A stretch of DNA of 64,000 nucleotides from Oceanibaculum nanhaiense. GTDB lineage: Bacteria > Pseudomonadota > Alphaproteobacteria > Oceanibaculales > Oceanibaculaceae. Below the pieces are notes generated by a model. That model was given only the letters and a program-made list of their open reading frames with translations, was not told where the DNA came from and did no database searches. The position numbers were made by a program, and so were the translations under genes. Every line of letters begins with the position of its first letter. The first letter of the stretch is position 1. The stretch spans positions 399,880 to 463,879 of the forward strand of contig NZ_MPOB01000002.1 in assembly GCF_002148795.1 (NCBI RefSeq). The letters run 5' to 3'. This document shows positions 34,731 to 44,006 of the stretch, piece after piece.

Positions 34731-34866
34731 ATATCGCCCGGGAGGTTCCGCCAGAACCTTAAATTTTAGCGCCGTTGTTGCGGTTGCGCGGATAAAGGGT
34801 CATATCATTTCAAGCTACAGTAGAAATCGCACCGAAAAATAAGTGCGAAAACCGCGTCGGAGGGAT

Positions 34867-35331
34867 ATGCCGGTCGGGACGGATGATATGGATGTGCCGC
34901 ATGCGAAATTGCGGGCGCTCCATGAGTTCTGGCGCACGCGCGCAGGCGGGCGGATTTTGCCGTCGCGTCTCGACTTCCTGCCTGAGGAATTCGCCCCCTG
35001 GATGGGGCACATCGCCGTCGTCGATGTTGGGCATCCGTCGATGGAGATGCGCTTTGGCCTGTTCGGTGCCGCCTTCGTTTATGTGAACAATATGGACCTG
35101 TCCGGGCGCCCGGTGGCCGAACTGCCGGCCAGGGTCAGCGAGCTGGTCCTGGCCGACTATCGCGGCTGCGTCGAAAGCCGGCAGCCGCTCTATACGAGAC
35201 GACAGAGCGTGAACCGCGACTGGACGCACATCCATCGCATCGTTCTACCCTGCTCATCCGACGGCGAGCAGGTCGATAAGCTGATCGTCGGTCTCTACAC
35301 CGAAGGCGGCAAGAGCCCCTTCTCCGGCTAG
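34867..35331 (+). CDS. PAS-domain protein (PAS_5 type)
   Basis: 154 residues from ATG 34867, which follows CGGAGGG at ideal spacing; an ATG at 34843 is in frame but weaker. The protein is one short PAS-like domain: HAKLRALHEFWRTRAGGRIL, SRLDFLPEEFAPWMGHIAVV, then RFGLFGAAFVYVNNMDLSGR and a C-terminal RIVLPCSSDGEQVDKLIVGL strand pair. This single-domain family is very common in Rhodospirillales, often in several copies, and its function is unsettled. No output domain, membrane segment or signal peptide is present. Its stop overlaps the end of the convergent CitE-like gene. Confidence 0.85.
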   Translation: MPVGTDDMDVPHAKLRALHEFWRTRAGGRILPSRLDFLPEEFAPWMGHIAVVDVGHPSMEMRFGLFGAAFVYVNNMDLSGRPVAELPARVSELVLADYRGCVESRQPLYTRRQSVNRDWTHIHRIVLPCSSDGEQVDKLIVGLYTEGGKSPFSG

Positions 35332-36074
35332 AGCTTCAGCGCCTCGCCTTCGCGGGCGGAGAACACGGCATTGGCTTCCGCCGCCTGGGCATCGTCGAAG
35401 CAGACCTTACCCTGAAAGCCGATGCGCCGGACCATGTCGCAGGCCTCGCCCCAGCCGGGACGGCCGGGTGGGAACTGGCCGCCATCGAACGGACCCGACA
35501 GGCCGGCGGCGCGGGCCGCCAGCACCAGCATGCGGCGCGGCAGCGACAGCGCCTCCGGGTCCAGCGTGGCGCGGGAGACCGGGCTGCCGATATCGGCCAT
35601 GAAATCGGATGCGCCGATGCCCAGCGTCAGCAGGCGCGGCGTGGCGCGGGCGAGGTTTGCCGCCTCCAGCGCGCCGAGGCAGCTCTCCACCAGCCCGATG
35701 ATCTTCGTGCGGCCAACCTCGATGCCCAGCGCCTTTTCCTTCTCGGTCAGGCGGCGGTCGATATCCTGCAGATCGGCGGCGCGCTCGGCCTTCGGCAGGA
35801 TCACTGCGCCGATGCCGGGGCCGAAGCATTCCAGATCCTCGGGGATCATGCCGCTATCGGCCTTGTTGACGCGCAGCGCCACCAGCGGCGTCCAGTCCTG
35901 CTTGGCCAGCGCCGTCGCCTTCACGCGGGCGGCCGGCTTGTCGGCCAGCGGCACGCCATCCTCCAGATCGAGCATCACCACATCGGCGGGCGTATTGGCG
36001 AAGACCTGCTCCAGATTGTCGCGGTGCGCCGGGGCGTAGAGGATCGATCGGTACCAGCCGTTTTCGCGGAACAT
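35328..36074 (-). CDS. HpcH/HpaI aldolase / CitE-like CoA-ester lyase
   Basis: 248 residues, cytoplasmic; somewhat shorter than citrate lyase beta subunits (about 290). The family cleaves or hydrolyses 3-hydroxyacyl-CoA compounds such as malyl- or citramalyl-CoA with a magnesium ion. Seen: RSILYAPAHRDNLEQVFANT at the N-terminus, the metal-site VVMLDLEDGVPLADKPAAR near residue 36, VALRVNKADSG, GLVESCLGALEAANLA with the metal glutamate near residue 130, and IGASDFMADIGSP. The shortened C-terminus ends soon after the barrel. It lies in one operon with a PanE-like reductase and a TRAP transporter, which suggests catabolism of a carboxylic acid. Confidence 0.85.
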   Translation of the reverse strand: MFRENGWYRSILYAPAHRDNLEQVFANTPADVVMLDLEDGVPLADKPAARVKATALAKQDWTPLVALRVNKADSGMIPEDLECFGPGIGAVILPKAERAADLQDIDRRLTEKEKALGIEVGRTKIIGLVESCLGALEAANLARATPRLLTLGIGASDFMADIGSPVSRATLDPEALSLPRRMLVLAARAAGLSGPFDGGQFPPGRPGWGEACDMVRRIGFQGKVCFDDAQAAEANAVFSAREGEALKL

Positions 36075-36085
36075 TCTGTCTGTCC

Positions 36086-37030
36086 TTAATTCTTGTGGGA
36101 GGCCGGGCGCATGTCATGCGCCTCCATGGCGCGGACCAGGCCGGCGACGATGGAATTGGTCGGCGTCGGCACGCCCAGCTTTGCCCCTTCATCGGCGACC
36201 GCGCCGTTCAGGAAGTCGATCTCGCCCTGCCTGCCGGCCAGCCGGTCGAGCAGCAGCGAGGGCTTGGCGCCGGGAATGGCGGAGCCGAACTTGCGTACAT
36301 AGGCGACCGGGTCGTCGAAGCTGAGGCTGATGCCGCGCGCCTTCGCCACGGCGAAGGCCTCCGATGCGCAGGCAGACGCCACGCGCCAGGCTTCCGGCGT
36401 CTCCATCACCTGGCCGATGGTCAGGCCGGTGATGCCGCACACCGCGCTGTAGGTGACGTTGCAGATCAGCTTCGACCAGATCATCGACTGGATGTCGGGC
36501 GCGGCCTCGGCGCGGAAACCGGCATCGGCCCAGATTTTCGCCACGCACTCGGCGGCGGGCTGCGCCTCCGGCGTTGTCGCGCCGATCTTCACGATCTCGA
36601 AGCCGTTATGATGCACATGGCCGGGCGTCGGGATGGTCGCGCCGAAGCCGCCGGCGATGCCCAGCAGCAAGCGGTCCTGCGCCACGCTCTTCACCAGAAT
36701 GTCGTAGGCGCCGAGGCCGTTCTGGATCGACAGCACCAGCGTGTCCGGGCCGATCATCGGCGTCGCCCCGGCCAGCGCCGAGTCGATGTCGCGGGTCTTG
36801 GTGGCGACGATGACCAGCTCGCATAGGCCCGCTTCGGCCGGGTCGGTGGTCGCCTTGGAAGGCGACATCCAGTCGCCGCTGGCCCCGGTCACCTTCAGCC
36901 CGTGCGCGCGGATGGCGTCGATATGCTCCTGCCAGCGGTCCACCAGCCAGACGTCATTGTCGCCGGCGCGGGCCAGAATGGCGCCATAGACGGAGCCCAT
37001 GGCCCCGGCGCCGAGAATGGCGATTTTCAT
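36086..37030 (-). CDS. ketopantoate reductase (PanE/ApbA)-family protein
   Basis: NADP-dependent 2-keto or 3-keto acid reductase of the 6-phosphogluconate-dehydrogenase-like fold, 314 residues. Seen: MKIAILGAGAMGSVYGAIL nucleotide-binding motif, SIQNGLGAYD near residue 107, the catalytic lysine region in MIWSKLICNVTYSAVCGIT near residue 188, and a C-terminal helical domain with KPSLLLDRLAGRQGEIDFLN near residue 265 containing the usual glutamate. PanE proper makes pantoate, but paralogues beside transporters usually act in catabolism. It is 11 bases upstream of the CitE-like gene and downstream of the TRAP permease gene. Confidence 0.85.
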   Translation of the reverse strand: MKIAILGAGAMGSVYGAILARAGDNDVWLVDRWQEHIDAIRAHGLKVTGASGDWMSPSKATTDPAEAGLCELVIVATKTRDIDSALAGATPMIGPDTLVLSIQNGLGAYDILVKSVAQDRLLLGIAGGFGATIPTPGHVHHNGFEIVKIGATTPEAQPAAECVAKIWADAGFRAEAAPDIQSMIWSKLICNVTYSAVCGITGLTIGQVMETPEAWRVASACASEAFAVAKARGISLSFDDPVAYVRKFGSAIPGAKPSLLLDRLAGRQGEIDFLNGAVADEGAKLGVPTPTNSIVAGLVRAMEAHDMRPASHKN

Positions 37031-37056
37031 CGGTATTTCCTCTCAGGCTTTCTTGT

Positions 37057-39051
37057 TTATTCCGGCACGGCGATCCGTCGTGACCGCTTGTCCAGCCGAA
37101 GATGCAGCGCGAGGCCCGCGCCGGCAAGCGCCAGGCCGATCAGGTCGGTCTTCCAGTCCGGCTCGATCAGCGCCAGCGCGCCGGCTGCGATCAGGATGCG
37201 CGGCAACCAGGAAACCGCCCCCCGGCAATGGCCGATGGCGGCGATGGAGATGCCGGCGATGCCGATGGTGGCGGAGACCAGCGCGGTGGCGATGGCGGAC
37301 GGGTCGCCCTGCAGCGTCAGTTCCGGGTTCATGATGAACAGGAAGGGAATCAGGAACAGGCTGCAGGCCAGAATCATGGCGAAGGCGGCCGTGCCCATGA
37401 TTGTGCCGCCACTGATCGCCACGGCGGCGAACACGCCGGCCGCAACCGGCGGGGTGATGGCCGACACGCTGGCGAAGAAGTAGAGGAACAGATGGGCGGG
37501 CAGCAGATCGAAGCCGAGGTTGATGAGCGGTGCCGCCAGCACCGCCGCCCCCACCGCATAGGCCGCCGGGGTCGGCATGCCCATGCCCAGAATGATGGCG
37601 ATCACCATGGTCAGCACGAGGGAGAGCAGCACATTGCCCTGGCCGATGCTGACGATCATCTGCGAGAAGGTGACGCCCAACCCGGTCAGATTGATCAGCG
37701 AGACGATGATCTGTGCCGCCGCGATGATCATGGCGATGAACACGACGCCGCGCGCCGCGTCATAGAGACCGTCGCGGATCGAGCGCGCCATGCTGGCGCA
37801 GCGCTGCAGCGTCGGCTCAAGCGGCGCTGCTTCGGCGACAGGAATCTGCTCCGCATTGGTGCGGATCGTCGGCGCCGGGCGGGCGCGCAGCAGGATGCCG
37901 GCCAGCATCATCACGACGATGGCGATGATCGCCCAGAACACGGCCAGCTGGATCGTGTACTGGTTCACGATGAAATAGATCAGGATGCCGATGGGGATGA
38001 ACAGGCTGGCCATCGGGAACGGCGCGAAGGCCTCGCGCGCGCTGGGGATCAGCTCCGCCGGCAGTGGCTTCAGATCGTATTTCAGCGCATAGAGATAGAC
38101 GCCGATCAGCAACGCCATGAAGAACAGCAGCGAGGGCACCAGCGCCGCCGTCACCACCTGCAGATAGGCCACGCCCAGCAGCTCCGCCATCAGGAAGGCG
38201 CCCGGCCCCATCACCGGCGGCATGATCTGCCCGCCGGTCGAGGCCACCGCCTCGATGGCGCCGGCGAGGTTACGCTTGAAGCCGAGGCGTTTCATCAGCG
38301 GGATGGTCAGCACGCCGGTGCTGGTCACATTGGCGACGGTGCTGCCATTCACCATGCCCATGAAGGCGCTGCCGAACACGGCGACCATGCCGGCGCCGCC
38401 GCGGATACGCCCGCCGATGCGCATGGCGATCAGGATGAACACCTGACCGGCGCCGCTGCTGTTCAGCAGCGCGCCGAGGATCAGGAACAGCGTGACGACG
38501 GTCGCCGAAATCCCCATCAGCGGGCCGAGCAGGCCGTTCTCGCCGAGATAGAAGGCATAGATCAGCCGGTCGATGGACAGGCCGCGATGGCCGAGCGGCC
38601 CCGGTATGTAGCCGCCGAAATAGGCGTAGAGATAGAAGGCGAGGATCAGGCCGACGAACAGCCAGCCCAGCGCGCGGCGCACGCCCTCCAGCACCAGCAG
38701 CAGCAAGGTTACGCCGAAGATTTTCTCAAGGGTTTCGTCGGTGAACCAGGTGCTCTCGACGATGATGTCGTAGTTCCAGACGATATAGCCCAGCACCACG
38801 ACGCTGAGGATGGCCAGGATCAGGTCGCCGAAGCGGTGCAGGGACGAATCGCGCCGCGCCCCCGGATAGAGCAGGAAAACCAGCGCCAGCGCGCCGCCCA
38901 GATGGATTGCGCGCTGCTGGTAGTTCGGCAGGGTGCCGATGCCGGCTGTTACCACATGGAACAGAATCCAGAGGATCGCCACACTCATCAGGGCGAGTCC
39001 GATAATACCGCCATAGCTGCGGTAGGCGCTTTCTCTCTCTTCTGGTTCCAT
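37057..39051 (-). CDS. TRAP transporter permease, fused DctQ-DctM (TAXI type)
   Basis: Inner-membrane permease of a sodium-driven tripartite importer, 664 residues, with the small 4-helix part fused to the large 12-helix part. Seen: an N-terminal set of segments (IIGLALMSVAILWILFHVV onward), then the DctM core with GNVLLSLVLTMVIAIILGMG MPTPAAYAV region split around residue 520, GQIMPPVMGPGAFLMAELLG near residue 275 and GGTIMGTAAFAMILACSLFL near residue 565. The PTPAAYA and MPPVMG motifs mark the fused TAXI-type permease. About 45 C-terminal residues are soluble and basic. It pairs with the binding protein gene 88 bases upstream. Confidence 0.92.
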   Translation of the reverse strand: MEPEERESAYRSYGGIIGLALMSVAILWILFHVVTAGIGTLPNYQQRAIHLGGALALVFLLYPGARRDSSLHRFGDLILAILSVVVLGYIVWNYDIIVESTWFTDETLEKIFGVTLLLLVLEGVRRALGWLFVGLILAFYLYAYFGGYIPGPLGHRGLSIDRLIYAFYLGENGLLGPLMGISATVVTLFLILGALLNSSGAGQVFILIAMRIGGRIRGGAGMVAVFGSAFMGMVNGSTVANVTSTGVLTIPLMKRLGFKRNLAGAIEAVASTGGQIMPPVMGPGAFLMAELLGVAYLQVVTAALVPSLLFFMALLIGVYLYALKYDLKPLPAELIPSAREAFAPFPMASLFIPIGILIYFIVNQYTIQLAVFWAIIAIVVMMLAGILLRARPAPTIRTNAEQIPVAEAAPLEPTLQRCASMARSIRDGLYDAARGVVFIAMIIAAAQIIVSLINLTGLGVTFSQMIVSIGQGNVLLSLVLTMVIAIILGMGMPTPAAYAVGAAVLAAPLINLGFDLLPAHLFLYFFASVSAITPPVAAGVFAAVAISGGTIMGTAAFAMILACSLFLIPFLFIMNPELTLQGDPSAIATALVSATIGIAGISIAAIGHCRGAVSWLPRILIAAGALALIEPDWKTDLIGLALAGAGLALHLRLDKRSRRIAVPE

Positions 39052-39139
39052 CGTCCGGTCGAACTGGTCAGCGTGATGAAAAAAGGGACCGCCGGCGCGG
39101 AACGCCGGCGGTCAAGTTTGGGTTGGACGGGAAACGGCG

Positions 39140-40114
39140 TTACTTCGCCATCAGCCGGTCGGGCACCGCGATGCCCTTTTCCTTGTAGAAGCGCGCGACG
39201 CCCGGATGCAGCGGGGCGACCGAGGCTTCCAGCGTCAGCTCTTGCGGGTTGGCGCGGTCGGCGGCGGGATAGCCGGCCTTCGCGGCGGCCATGCCGTCGG
39301 CGGAGAAGACGCGCTTGGCGATCTCATAGGCCACGGCCTCCGGCAGCGCGCCGGTAGTGTTGATGCCGATGGCGGTCTGCACCGTCACCAGCTCCGCCGG
39401 CTGGTCGCCGTAATTCTCGCCGGGCTTGCCCTTCGCCACGCTGAAATACGGGAACTCGGCGGCGATCTTCTTTGCCTGGTCGTCGGTCATCGGCAGCAGC
39501 TTGATCGGCCGCGAGGCATGCGCCTGCTGAATGTAGCCATCGGGGTGCAGGCCGGCCTTCATGAAGCCGACGATGCGGCGGTTCTGGTAGGCGTCCAGCG
39601 CGTCGGAACCGCCGGCGCGATGCAGCTCGGCATTGATGCCCAGCAGCTGCAGGATGGCTTCCGCCTGCTTCTCGGTGGCCGAGCCGCGGCCACCCGGATT
39701 GAACTGCTTGCCGGCCAGGTCGGTCAGGCTGTTGATGCCGGAATCGGCGGAGACCACCCAGTTGGCCGGCAGCGGCGCGAAGTAGTAGAGCGTGCGCAGC
39801 TTGCCGCCATCCTTGCCCTTCATGGTGGCGAAATCGCTGGAGGTGACGGCGATGCCCATATCGACCTCGCCGCGCATCAGCGCCGTGGTGGAGGCCGAGG
39901 CGCCGCCCAGCTCCTGCACGCTGATATTCACGCCCGGCACTGCCTTGTTCCAGTCGGACACGACGGCGACCTGATAGGCGTAGAAGGCGGAATTGCCGTG
40001 CGTGGCGCCCATGGCCAGGCGCTGCTGCGCGCTGGCGGCACCGGCTGTCAGGCCCAGCGCCACGGCAACACCCAGAACGGACGCAAGGCGACCGTGAATC
40101 CCTGTGATCTTCAT
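39140..40114 (-). CDS. TAXI-family TRAP transporter solute-binding protein
   Basis: Periplasmic binding protein of the TRAP system, 324 residues from ATG 40114, which follows GGGGGGAATAGA; the longer frame upstream has no ribosome site. Seen: a signal peptide (RLASVLGVAVALGLTAGAAS with ASAQ cleavage near residue 30), RLAMGATHGNSAFYAYQVAV, VSVQELGGAS-type VQELGGASASTTALMRGEVD and DLAGKQFNPGGRGSATEKQA. The TAXI family binds glutamate and other small acids; the ligand here is unknown. First gene of the operon binding protein, permease, PanE-like, CitE-like. Confidence 0.9.
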   Translation of the reverse strand: MKITGIHGRLASVLGVAVALGLTAGAASAQQRLAMGATHGNSAFYAYQVAVVSDWNKAVPGVNISVQELGGASASTTALMRGEVDMGIAVTSSDFATMKGKDGGKLRTLYYFAPLPANWVVSADSGINSLTDLAGKQFNPGGRGSATEKQAEAILQLLGINAELHRAGGSDALDAYQNRRIVGFMKAGLHPDGYIQQAHASRPIKLLPMTDDQAKKIAAEFPYFSVAKGKPGENYGDQPAELVTVQTAIGINTTGALPEAVAYEIAKRVFSADGMAAAKAGYPAADRANPQELTLEASVAPLHPGVARFYKEKGIAVPDRLMAK

Positions 40115-40461
40115 TCTATTCCCCCCAAGAGACAGGCTGTTGCGCAACCCGTTGCCGTGTTTGCCGGCCTGTCCGATCGTTTCGGATTGATGCCGTTCCG
40201 CCCGCTTCGGGGTCAGAACGTATGATCGCGGCAACATAGTCATCTTTTCGGCAGGGTGAAATATTTTTCTGTCATTGGAAAAACACTCTCCGGGTAATAA
40301 TGTTTCGTGTCGTGCTGTGGAAGGCTGAAATCTGGATTTTCCGGCATCGGCAATGTCATAGTCCGGGCATCAAGAAGGGAGGCGGGCGCTGCAAGCCTGC
40401 CCCATGGCCCCATGGCTCTATGAAGCGTGAGGGCGGAACAGGGTTTCGAGAGAGGGGACGC
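40115..40461. promoter_or_regulatory. divergent control region between TRAP and IclR genes
   Basis: 347 bases, no gene seen. It must hold promoters for both directions. The AT-rich part is 40241-40310. TTTTCG (40245-40250), six bases, TGAAAT (40257-40262) resembles the tandem TTTCG-6-CGAAA palindromes at 41249-41286 with one change in the conserved arm, so it may be another site for the same regulator. Confidence 0.45.
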
Positions 40462-41226
40462 ATGGCCGGTCAGGATGCCGTGAAGACGGCGGCGCGCACG
40501 CTGGATCTGCTGGAAGCATTCGCCAAGGCGCGCGGCCCGTTGTCACTGACGGAGATCGCCCAGCGCATCAACACGCCGATCAGCAGCTGCCATTCGCTGG
40601 TCCGCACGCTGCAGGCGCGCGGCTATGTCTATGTGCTGGACAATCGCAAGCGGGTCTATCCGACCAAGCGGCTGCTGGCGGTCGCCAACGCCATCGCGCG
40701 GCACGATCCGCTGCTGGAGAAGCTGGCGCCGATCCTGGAGGAGCTGCGCCGCGACACCGGCGAGACCGTGCTGCTGGGCAAGCGGCAGGACGATCATGTG
40801 ACCTATCTGGAGGTGATCGAGGGCACGCATATCGTGCGCTACACCTCCAGCCCCGGCGACACCAAACCGCTGCATTCCAGCACCATCGGCAAGGCGACGC
40901 TTGGCCTGATGGACCCGGCCGAACGGGCGGCACTGGTCGCCCGCATCGCGATGCCGCGCGTGACCCCCAATACCGTGACCGACCGCGACGCCCTGCTGGC
41001 GGAGATCGACCGCTCCGCCGCGCGCGGCTGGTACGAGACGCGCGGCGAGAACATCGCCGACGTCATGGCGATCTCGGTCTCCTTCCGCATTCTCGATGAA
41101 GGGCTGGGCGTGGCGCTGGCCGGCCCGATCTCCCGCATGACCGAGAATTTCGACGCCTATCTCGCCCGGCTGAAGCAGGCCCAGGCCGCCTTCGAGGCGC
41201 TGAACGCGTCGTTCGAGGGACGGTAG
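40462..41226 (+). CDS. IclR family transcriptional regulator
   Basis: DNA-binding regulator, 254 residues, the usual length. ATG 40462 follows GAGAGAGGGGAC; the frame is open further upstream but without family similarity. Seen: the winged helix AARTLDLLEAFAKARGPLSL and SLTEIAQRINTPISSCHSLV (residues about 10-60) and the C-terminal effector domain with HIVRYTSSPGDTKPLHSSTI GKA region near residue 130 and ENIADVMAISVSFRI near residue 200. It lies between the TRAP/PanE/CitE operon and the dioxygenase gene and probably controls both. Confidence 0.92.
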   Translation: MAGQDAVKTAARTLDLLEAFAKARGPLSLTEIAQRINTPISSCHSLVRTLQARGYVYVLDNRKRVYPTKRLLAVANAIARHDPLLEKLAPILEELRRDTGETVLLGKRQDDHVTYLEVIEGTHIVRYTSSPGDTKPLHSSTIGKATLGLMDPAERAALVARIAMPRVTPNTVTDRDALLAEIDRSAARGWYETRGENIADVMAISVSFRILDEGLGVALAGPISRMTENFDAYLARLKQAQAAFEALNASFEGR

Positions 41227-41248
41227 GGTAGCCTCTCCCCTCTTGCAT

Positions 41249-41286
41249 ATTTCGAAATGACGAAATAGTTTTCGGAATATCGAAAA
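41249..41286. promoter_or_regulatory. two tandem TTTCG-6-CGAAA palindromes
   Basis: ATTTCG (41249-41254), six bases, CGAAAT (41261-41266), then TTTTCG (41269-41274), six bases, CGAAAA (41281-41286). The centres are 20 bases apart, about two helical turns, so two dimers could bind on the same face. The pair ends 35 bases before the dioxygenase start. It is the best candidate for the adjacent IclR regulator's operator. Confidence 0.6.
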
Positions 41287-41321
41287 TCAGAAACGCAAGA
41301 AACCTTCGGAGGAGGCCTGCC

Positions 41322-42155
41322 GTGGCTCAACTCGACATTCGCAAGATCGCCGGCGCCTGCGGTGCGGAAATCCTCGGCATCGACCTGTCCGTCGCCCTCG
41401 ACGCCGAAACCGTGGCGGCGCTGCGCCAGGCCTTCCTCGACCATCAGGTGATCTTCTTCCGCGACCAGGACCTCTCCTCGGCGCGATTCCTGGAAACGGC
41501 GAAGCTGTTCGGCCAGCCGGTTGAATATCCCTTCGTGAAGGGGCTGGACGGGTTCCCGGAGATCATCCAGGTCGCCAAGCTGGAGCATGAGACCAGCAAT
41601 TTCGGCGGCATCTGGCATTCCGACACGGTCTATCTGGAGCGCCCGCCGATGGGCACCATGCTGATCGCGCGCGAGGTCCCGCCCTATGGTGGTGACACGC
41701 TGTTCGCCAACCAGTACATGGCCTATGAGGTGCTGTCGGACGGCATGAAGGCGCTGCTGGACGGGCTGGTGGCGATCAACAGCTCGGCCAAGGCGGATGT
41801 CACCAAGACCCGCGAGGACCGCATCAAGGACAGCGGCTCCAAGGAGGCCGGCAAGACCTACCTGTCGGAACACCCGGCGGTGCGCACCCATCCGGAGACC
41901 GGGCGCAAGGCGCTCTATGTGAACACCGCCCATACCGTCGCCTTCAAGGGCATGACGGAGGAGGAGAGCGCGCCGATCCTGGGCTATCTGTTCCGGCATC
42001 AGGTGAAGCCGGAATTCACCTGCCGGTTCTCCTGGCGGCCGGGCTCCATCGCCTTCTGGGACAATCGCTGCGTGCAGCACAATCCGGTGAACGATTATCA
42101 CGGCTTCCGCCGCATCATGAACCGCATCACCCTGGCCGGCGATACGCCGGCATAG
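41322..42155 (+). CDS. TauD/TfdA family Fe(II)/2-oxoglutarate dioxygenase
   Basis: Non-haem iron oxygenase, 277 residues, GTG start after CGGAGGAGG. The iron ligands are visible: IWHSDTVY (His-x-Asp near residue 102) and CVQHNPVNDY (distal His near residue 252), with the 2-oxoglutarate-binding arginine in GFRRIMNRITL. The family includes taurine, 2,4-D and other hydroxylases; the substrate is not predictable from these motifs. It may start the breakdown of the compound imported by the neighbouring TRAP system, under the same IclR regulator. Confidence 0.9.
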   Translation: MAQLDIRKIAGACGAEILGIDLSVALDAETVAALRQAFLDHQVIFFRDQDLSSARFLETAKLFGQPVEYPFVKGLDGFPEIIQVAKLEHETSNFGGIWHSDTVYLERPPMGTMLIAREVPPYGGDTLFANQYMAYEVLSDGMKALLDGLVAINSSAKADVTKTREDRIKDSGSKEAGKTYLSEHPAVRTHPETGRKALYVNTAHTVAFKGMTEEESAPILGYLFRHQVKPEFTCRFSWRPGSIAFWDNRCVQHNPVNDYHGFRRIMNRITLAGDTPA

Positions 42156-42304
42156 GCTCCGCTTTCGCCGGGCCTCTCTGCAAGCGTCCTTGAGGCCGCC
42201 CTGTGCGCTGCTATGTTAGAGAATAGCGTGCAAGATGGTGTGCGGGGCGCAGGACAGGCGAACATGCAGCAGGCGAAAGACCGACGCGATAACCGGACTC
42301 CCGC

Positions 42305-43945
42305 ATGGTGATCGCCAGTCTGGATAGCCGGAGCAGCCATCGCGCGCTGCGCCGGGCGGCGGTCCGCGAGGCCGGAATCGGCTGCCTTGCCGGCCTGCTG
42401 CTGGTGCTGCTTCTGGAATGGTCTTTCTCGGACGTCGCGTTACAGAACCAGAAGGCGAATGCGCGCGAAGCGGTGAACGAACTACGCGCCGACATCCAGC
42501 AGGTTCTGAGCCGCGACGTCCAGCTGATGCGCGGCGTCGTCGGCTATGTCCGCGCCGCGCCGGACCTGACGCAGGAAGAGTTCGAACTGCTGGCCGAGGA
42601 TATCCTGGAAGGCGCCGCCGACCATGTGCGCAACATGGCGCTCGCCCGGAATCTCAAGATCAGCCACATGTACCCCATTGCCGGGAACGAGGCGGCCGTC
42701 GGGCTCGATTACCGCCTCGTCGCGCCGCAATGGCCGGCGGTCGAGAGGGCGATCCGGGAGCGGCAGACCATCATTGCCGGCCCTGTCAATCTGGCGCAGG
42801 GCGGGGTCGGTCTGATCGCGCGCTTCCCGGTCTTCCTGCGCGAGGGTAAGGAGGAGAATGGCGATCTGTGGGGCATCGCCTCGACGGTGATCGATTTCGA
42901 AAGCCTGCTGGAGCGGGTCGATTATGCCGGTTATGCGGAATCCTACCGGCTGGCGCTTGTCGGCCAGGATGGCGATGCGTCGAATGACACGATCATCTGG
43001 GGCGACAGCGATATCCGGCTCTACGATCCGGTCGCGCTGGCAATCGTCATCCCCGAGGGCAGCTGGCTGATTCTGGCGGCACCGCGCGACGGATGGCCGG
43101 TCCTGACTCCTTATTTTCCTTATTTCCTGGCGGTTGGGCTGCTGACTGTCCTTGCGGCCATACTGTCCGCCCTGGTGCGCTATCGGCTGGCCGTGGAGCG
43201 CGGCCGTGCCGAACGCGAACTGCTGGAGGCGATGCGGCGGGCCGAAATGGCCAATGCGGCGAAATCCGACTTCCTGGCCAATATGAGCCACGAGCTGCGT
43301 ACGCCGCTGAACGCGGTAATCGGCTTCAGCGCGCTGCTGGAATCCGCGCCGCCGGGCAGCAAATTATGGGACAAGGCGCCGGAATATGTTGGCGATATCC
43401 GCCGAAGCGGCGAGTTCCTGCTGTCGCTGATCAACGATATTCTGGACCTGACACGGATTGAGCGGGGCCACCCGGATCTGACCATCGAGCGGTTCGACGC
43501 CGTGCCGCTGGTCCGCCGCTGCCTCCTGCAGTTCGATGCGCAGTATGCGGCGGCGGGTATGATCCTCGCGGACAGGATCGGCACGGACCCGGTATGGGTC
43601 AGGGCGGACCGGCGCGCGCTGCAGCAGATAGTGTCCAACCTTCTGTCCAATGCGCTGAAATATGCTGGCCGGGGTGCCACGGTTTCCGTCGCCATTGCGC
43701 CGCCGAAAGCCAGGGAAGTCACTGTCACGGTCAGCGATACCGGCCCCGGCATCCCGTCGGACGCGGTCGACCGCATCATGGAGCCGTTTGTGCAGCTTGC
43801 CCCGCCCACCGCGCGCGCCGCCGGCGGTGTCGGGCTGGGGCTGTCGATCTGCAAATCGCTGTCCGCCGCGATGAATGGCCGGTTCGCCATCGTCAGCGCG
43901 CCCGGTACGGGCATGACGGCCAGCCTCACGCTGCCGGCGGGATAA
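42305..43945 (+). CDS. CHASE-domain sensor histidine kinase
   Basis: Membrane sensor kinase, 546 residues. Domains in order: membrane segment near residues 25-42 ([14 protein letters not shown]), extracellular CHASE domain near 60-210 ([39 protein letters not shown]), second membrane segment near 268-290, a short coiled coil, HisKA with the phosphorylated H329 in [17 protein letters not shown], and HATPase_c with the N box [15 protein letters not shown] near residue 440, SDTGPGIP near 478 and [15 protein letters not shown] domains sense small extracellular ligands. No response regulator is adjacent, so the partner is elsewhere. No good ribosome site precedes ATG 42305; a later start is unlikely because it would lose the first membrane segment. 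Confidence 0.92.
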   Translation: MVIASLDSRSSHRALRRAAVREAGIGCLAGLLLVLLLEWSFSDVALQNQKANAREAVNELRADIQQVLSRDVQLMRGVVGYVRAAPDLTQEEFELLAEDILEGAADHVRNMALARNLKISHMYPIAGNEAAVGLDYRLVAPQWPAVERAIRERQTIIAGPVNLAQGGVGLIARFPVFLREGKEENGDLWGIASTVIDFESLLERVDYAGYAESYRLALVGQDGDASNDTIIWGDSDIRLYDPVALAIVIPEGSWLILAAPRDGWPVLTPYFPYFLAVGLLTVLAAILSALVRYRLAVERGRAERELLEAMRRAEMANAAKSDFLANMSHELRTPLNAVIGFSALLESAPPGSKLWDKAPEYVGDIRRSGEFLLSLINDILDLTRIERGHPDLTIERFDAVPLVRRCLLQFDAQYAAAGMILADRIGTDPVWVRADRRALQQIVSNLLSNALKYAGRGATVSVAIAPPKAREVTVTVSDTGPGIPSDAVDRIMEPFVQLAPPTARAAGGVGLGLSICKSLSAAMNGRFAIVSAPGTGMTASLTLPAG

Positions 43946-43974
43946 GCACCCTGCCTTGACTTTGCCGGGGGGAA

Positions 43975-44006
43975 GGGCGATCTAATGGATATGAACCAGA
44001 TCGCCC
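43975..44006. repeat. perfect 9-base inverted repeat downstream of the kinase gene
   Basis: GGGCGATCT (43975-43983) and AGATCGCCC (43998-44006) with a 14-base loop; no T-run follows. A second GC hairpin, GCCCCC/GGGGGC, lies at 44078-44095. Together they probably end the kinase transcript. A 23-codon open frame (43985-44056) in between is likely chance. The rest of the 43946-44240 gap shows no gene. Confidence 0.6.

Noticed and set aside
36086..37030. Biosynthetic panE
   Set aside because: The operon context (TRAP importer, CitE-like lyase) points to a catabolic paralogue, so no symbol was given.
37102..39357. 751-codon open frame on the plus strand
   Set aside because: Antisense to the TRAP permease; the Asp/Gln/His-rich composition mirrors membrane segments read backwards.
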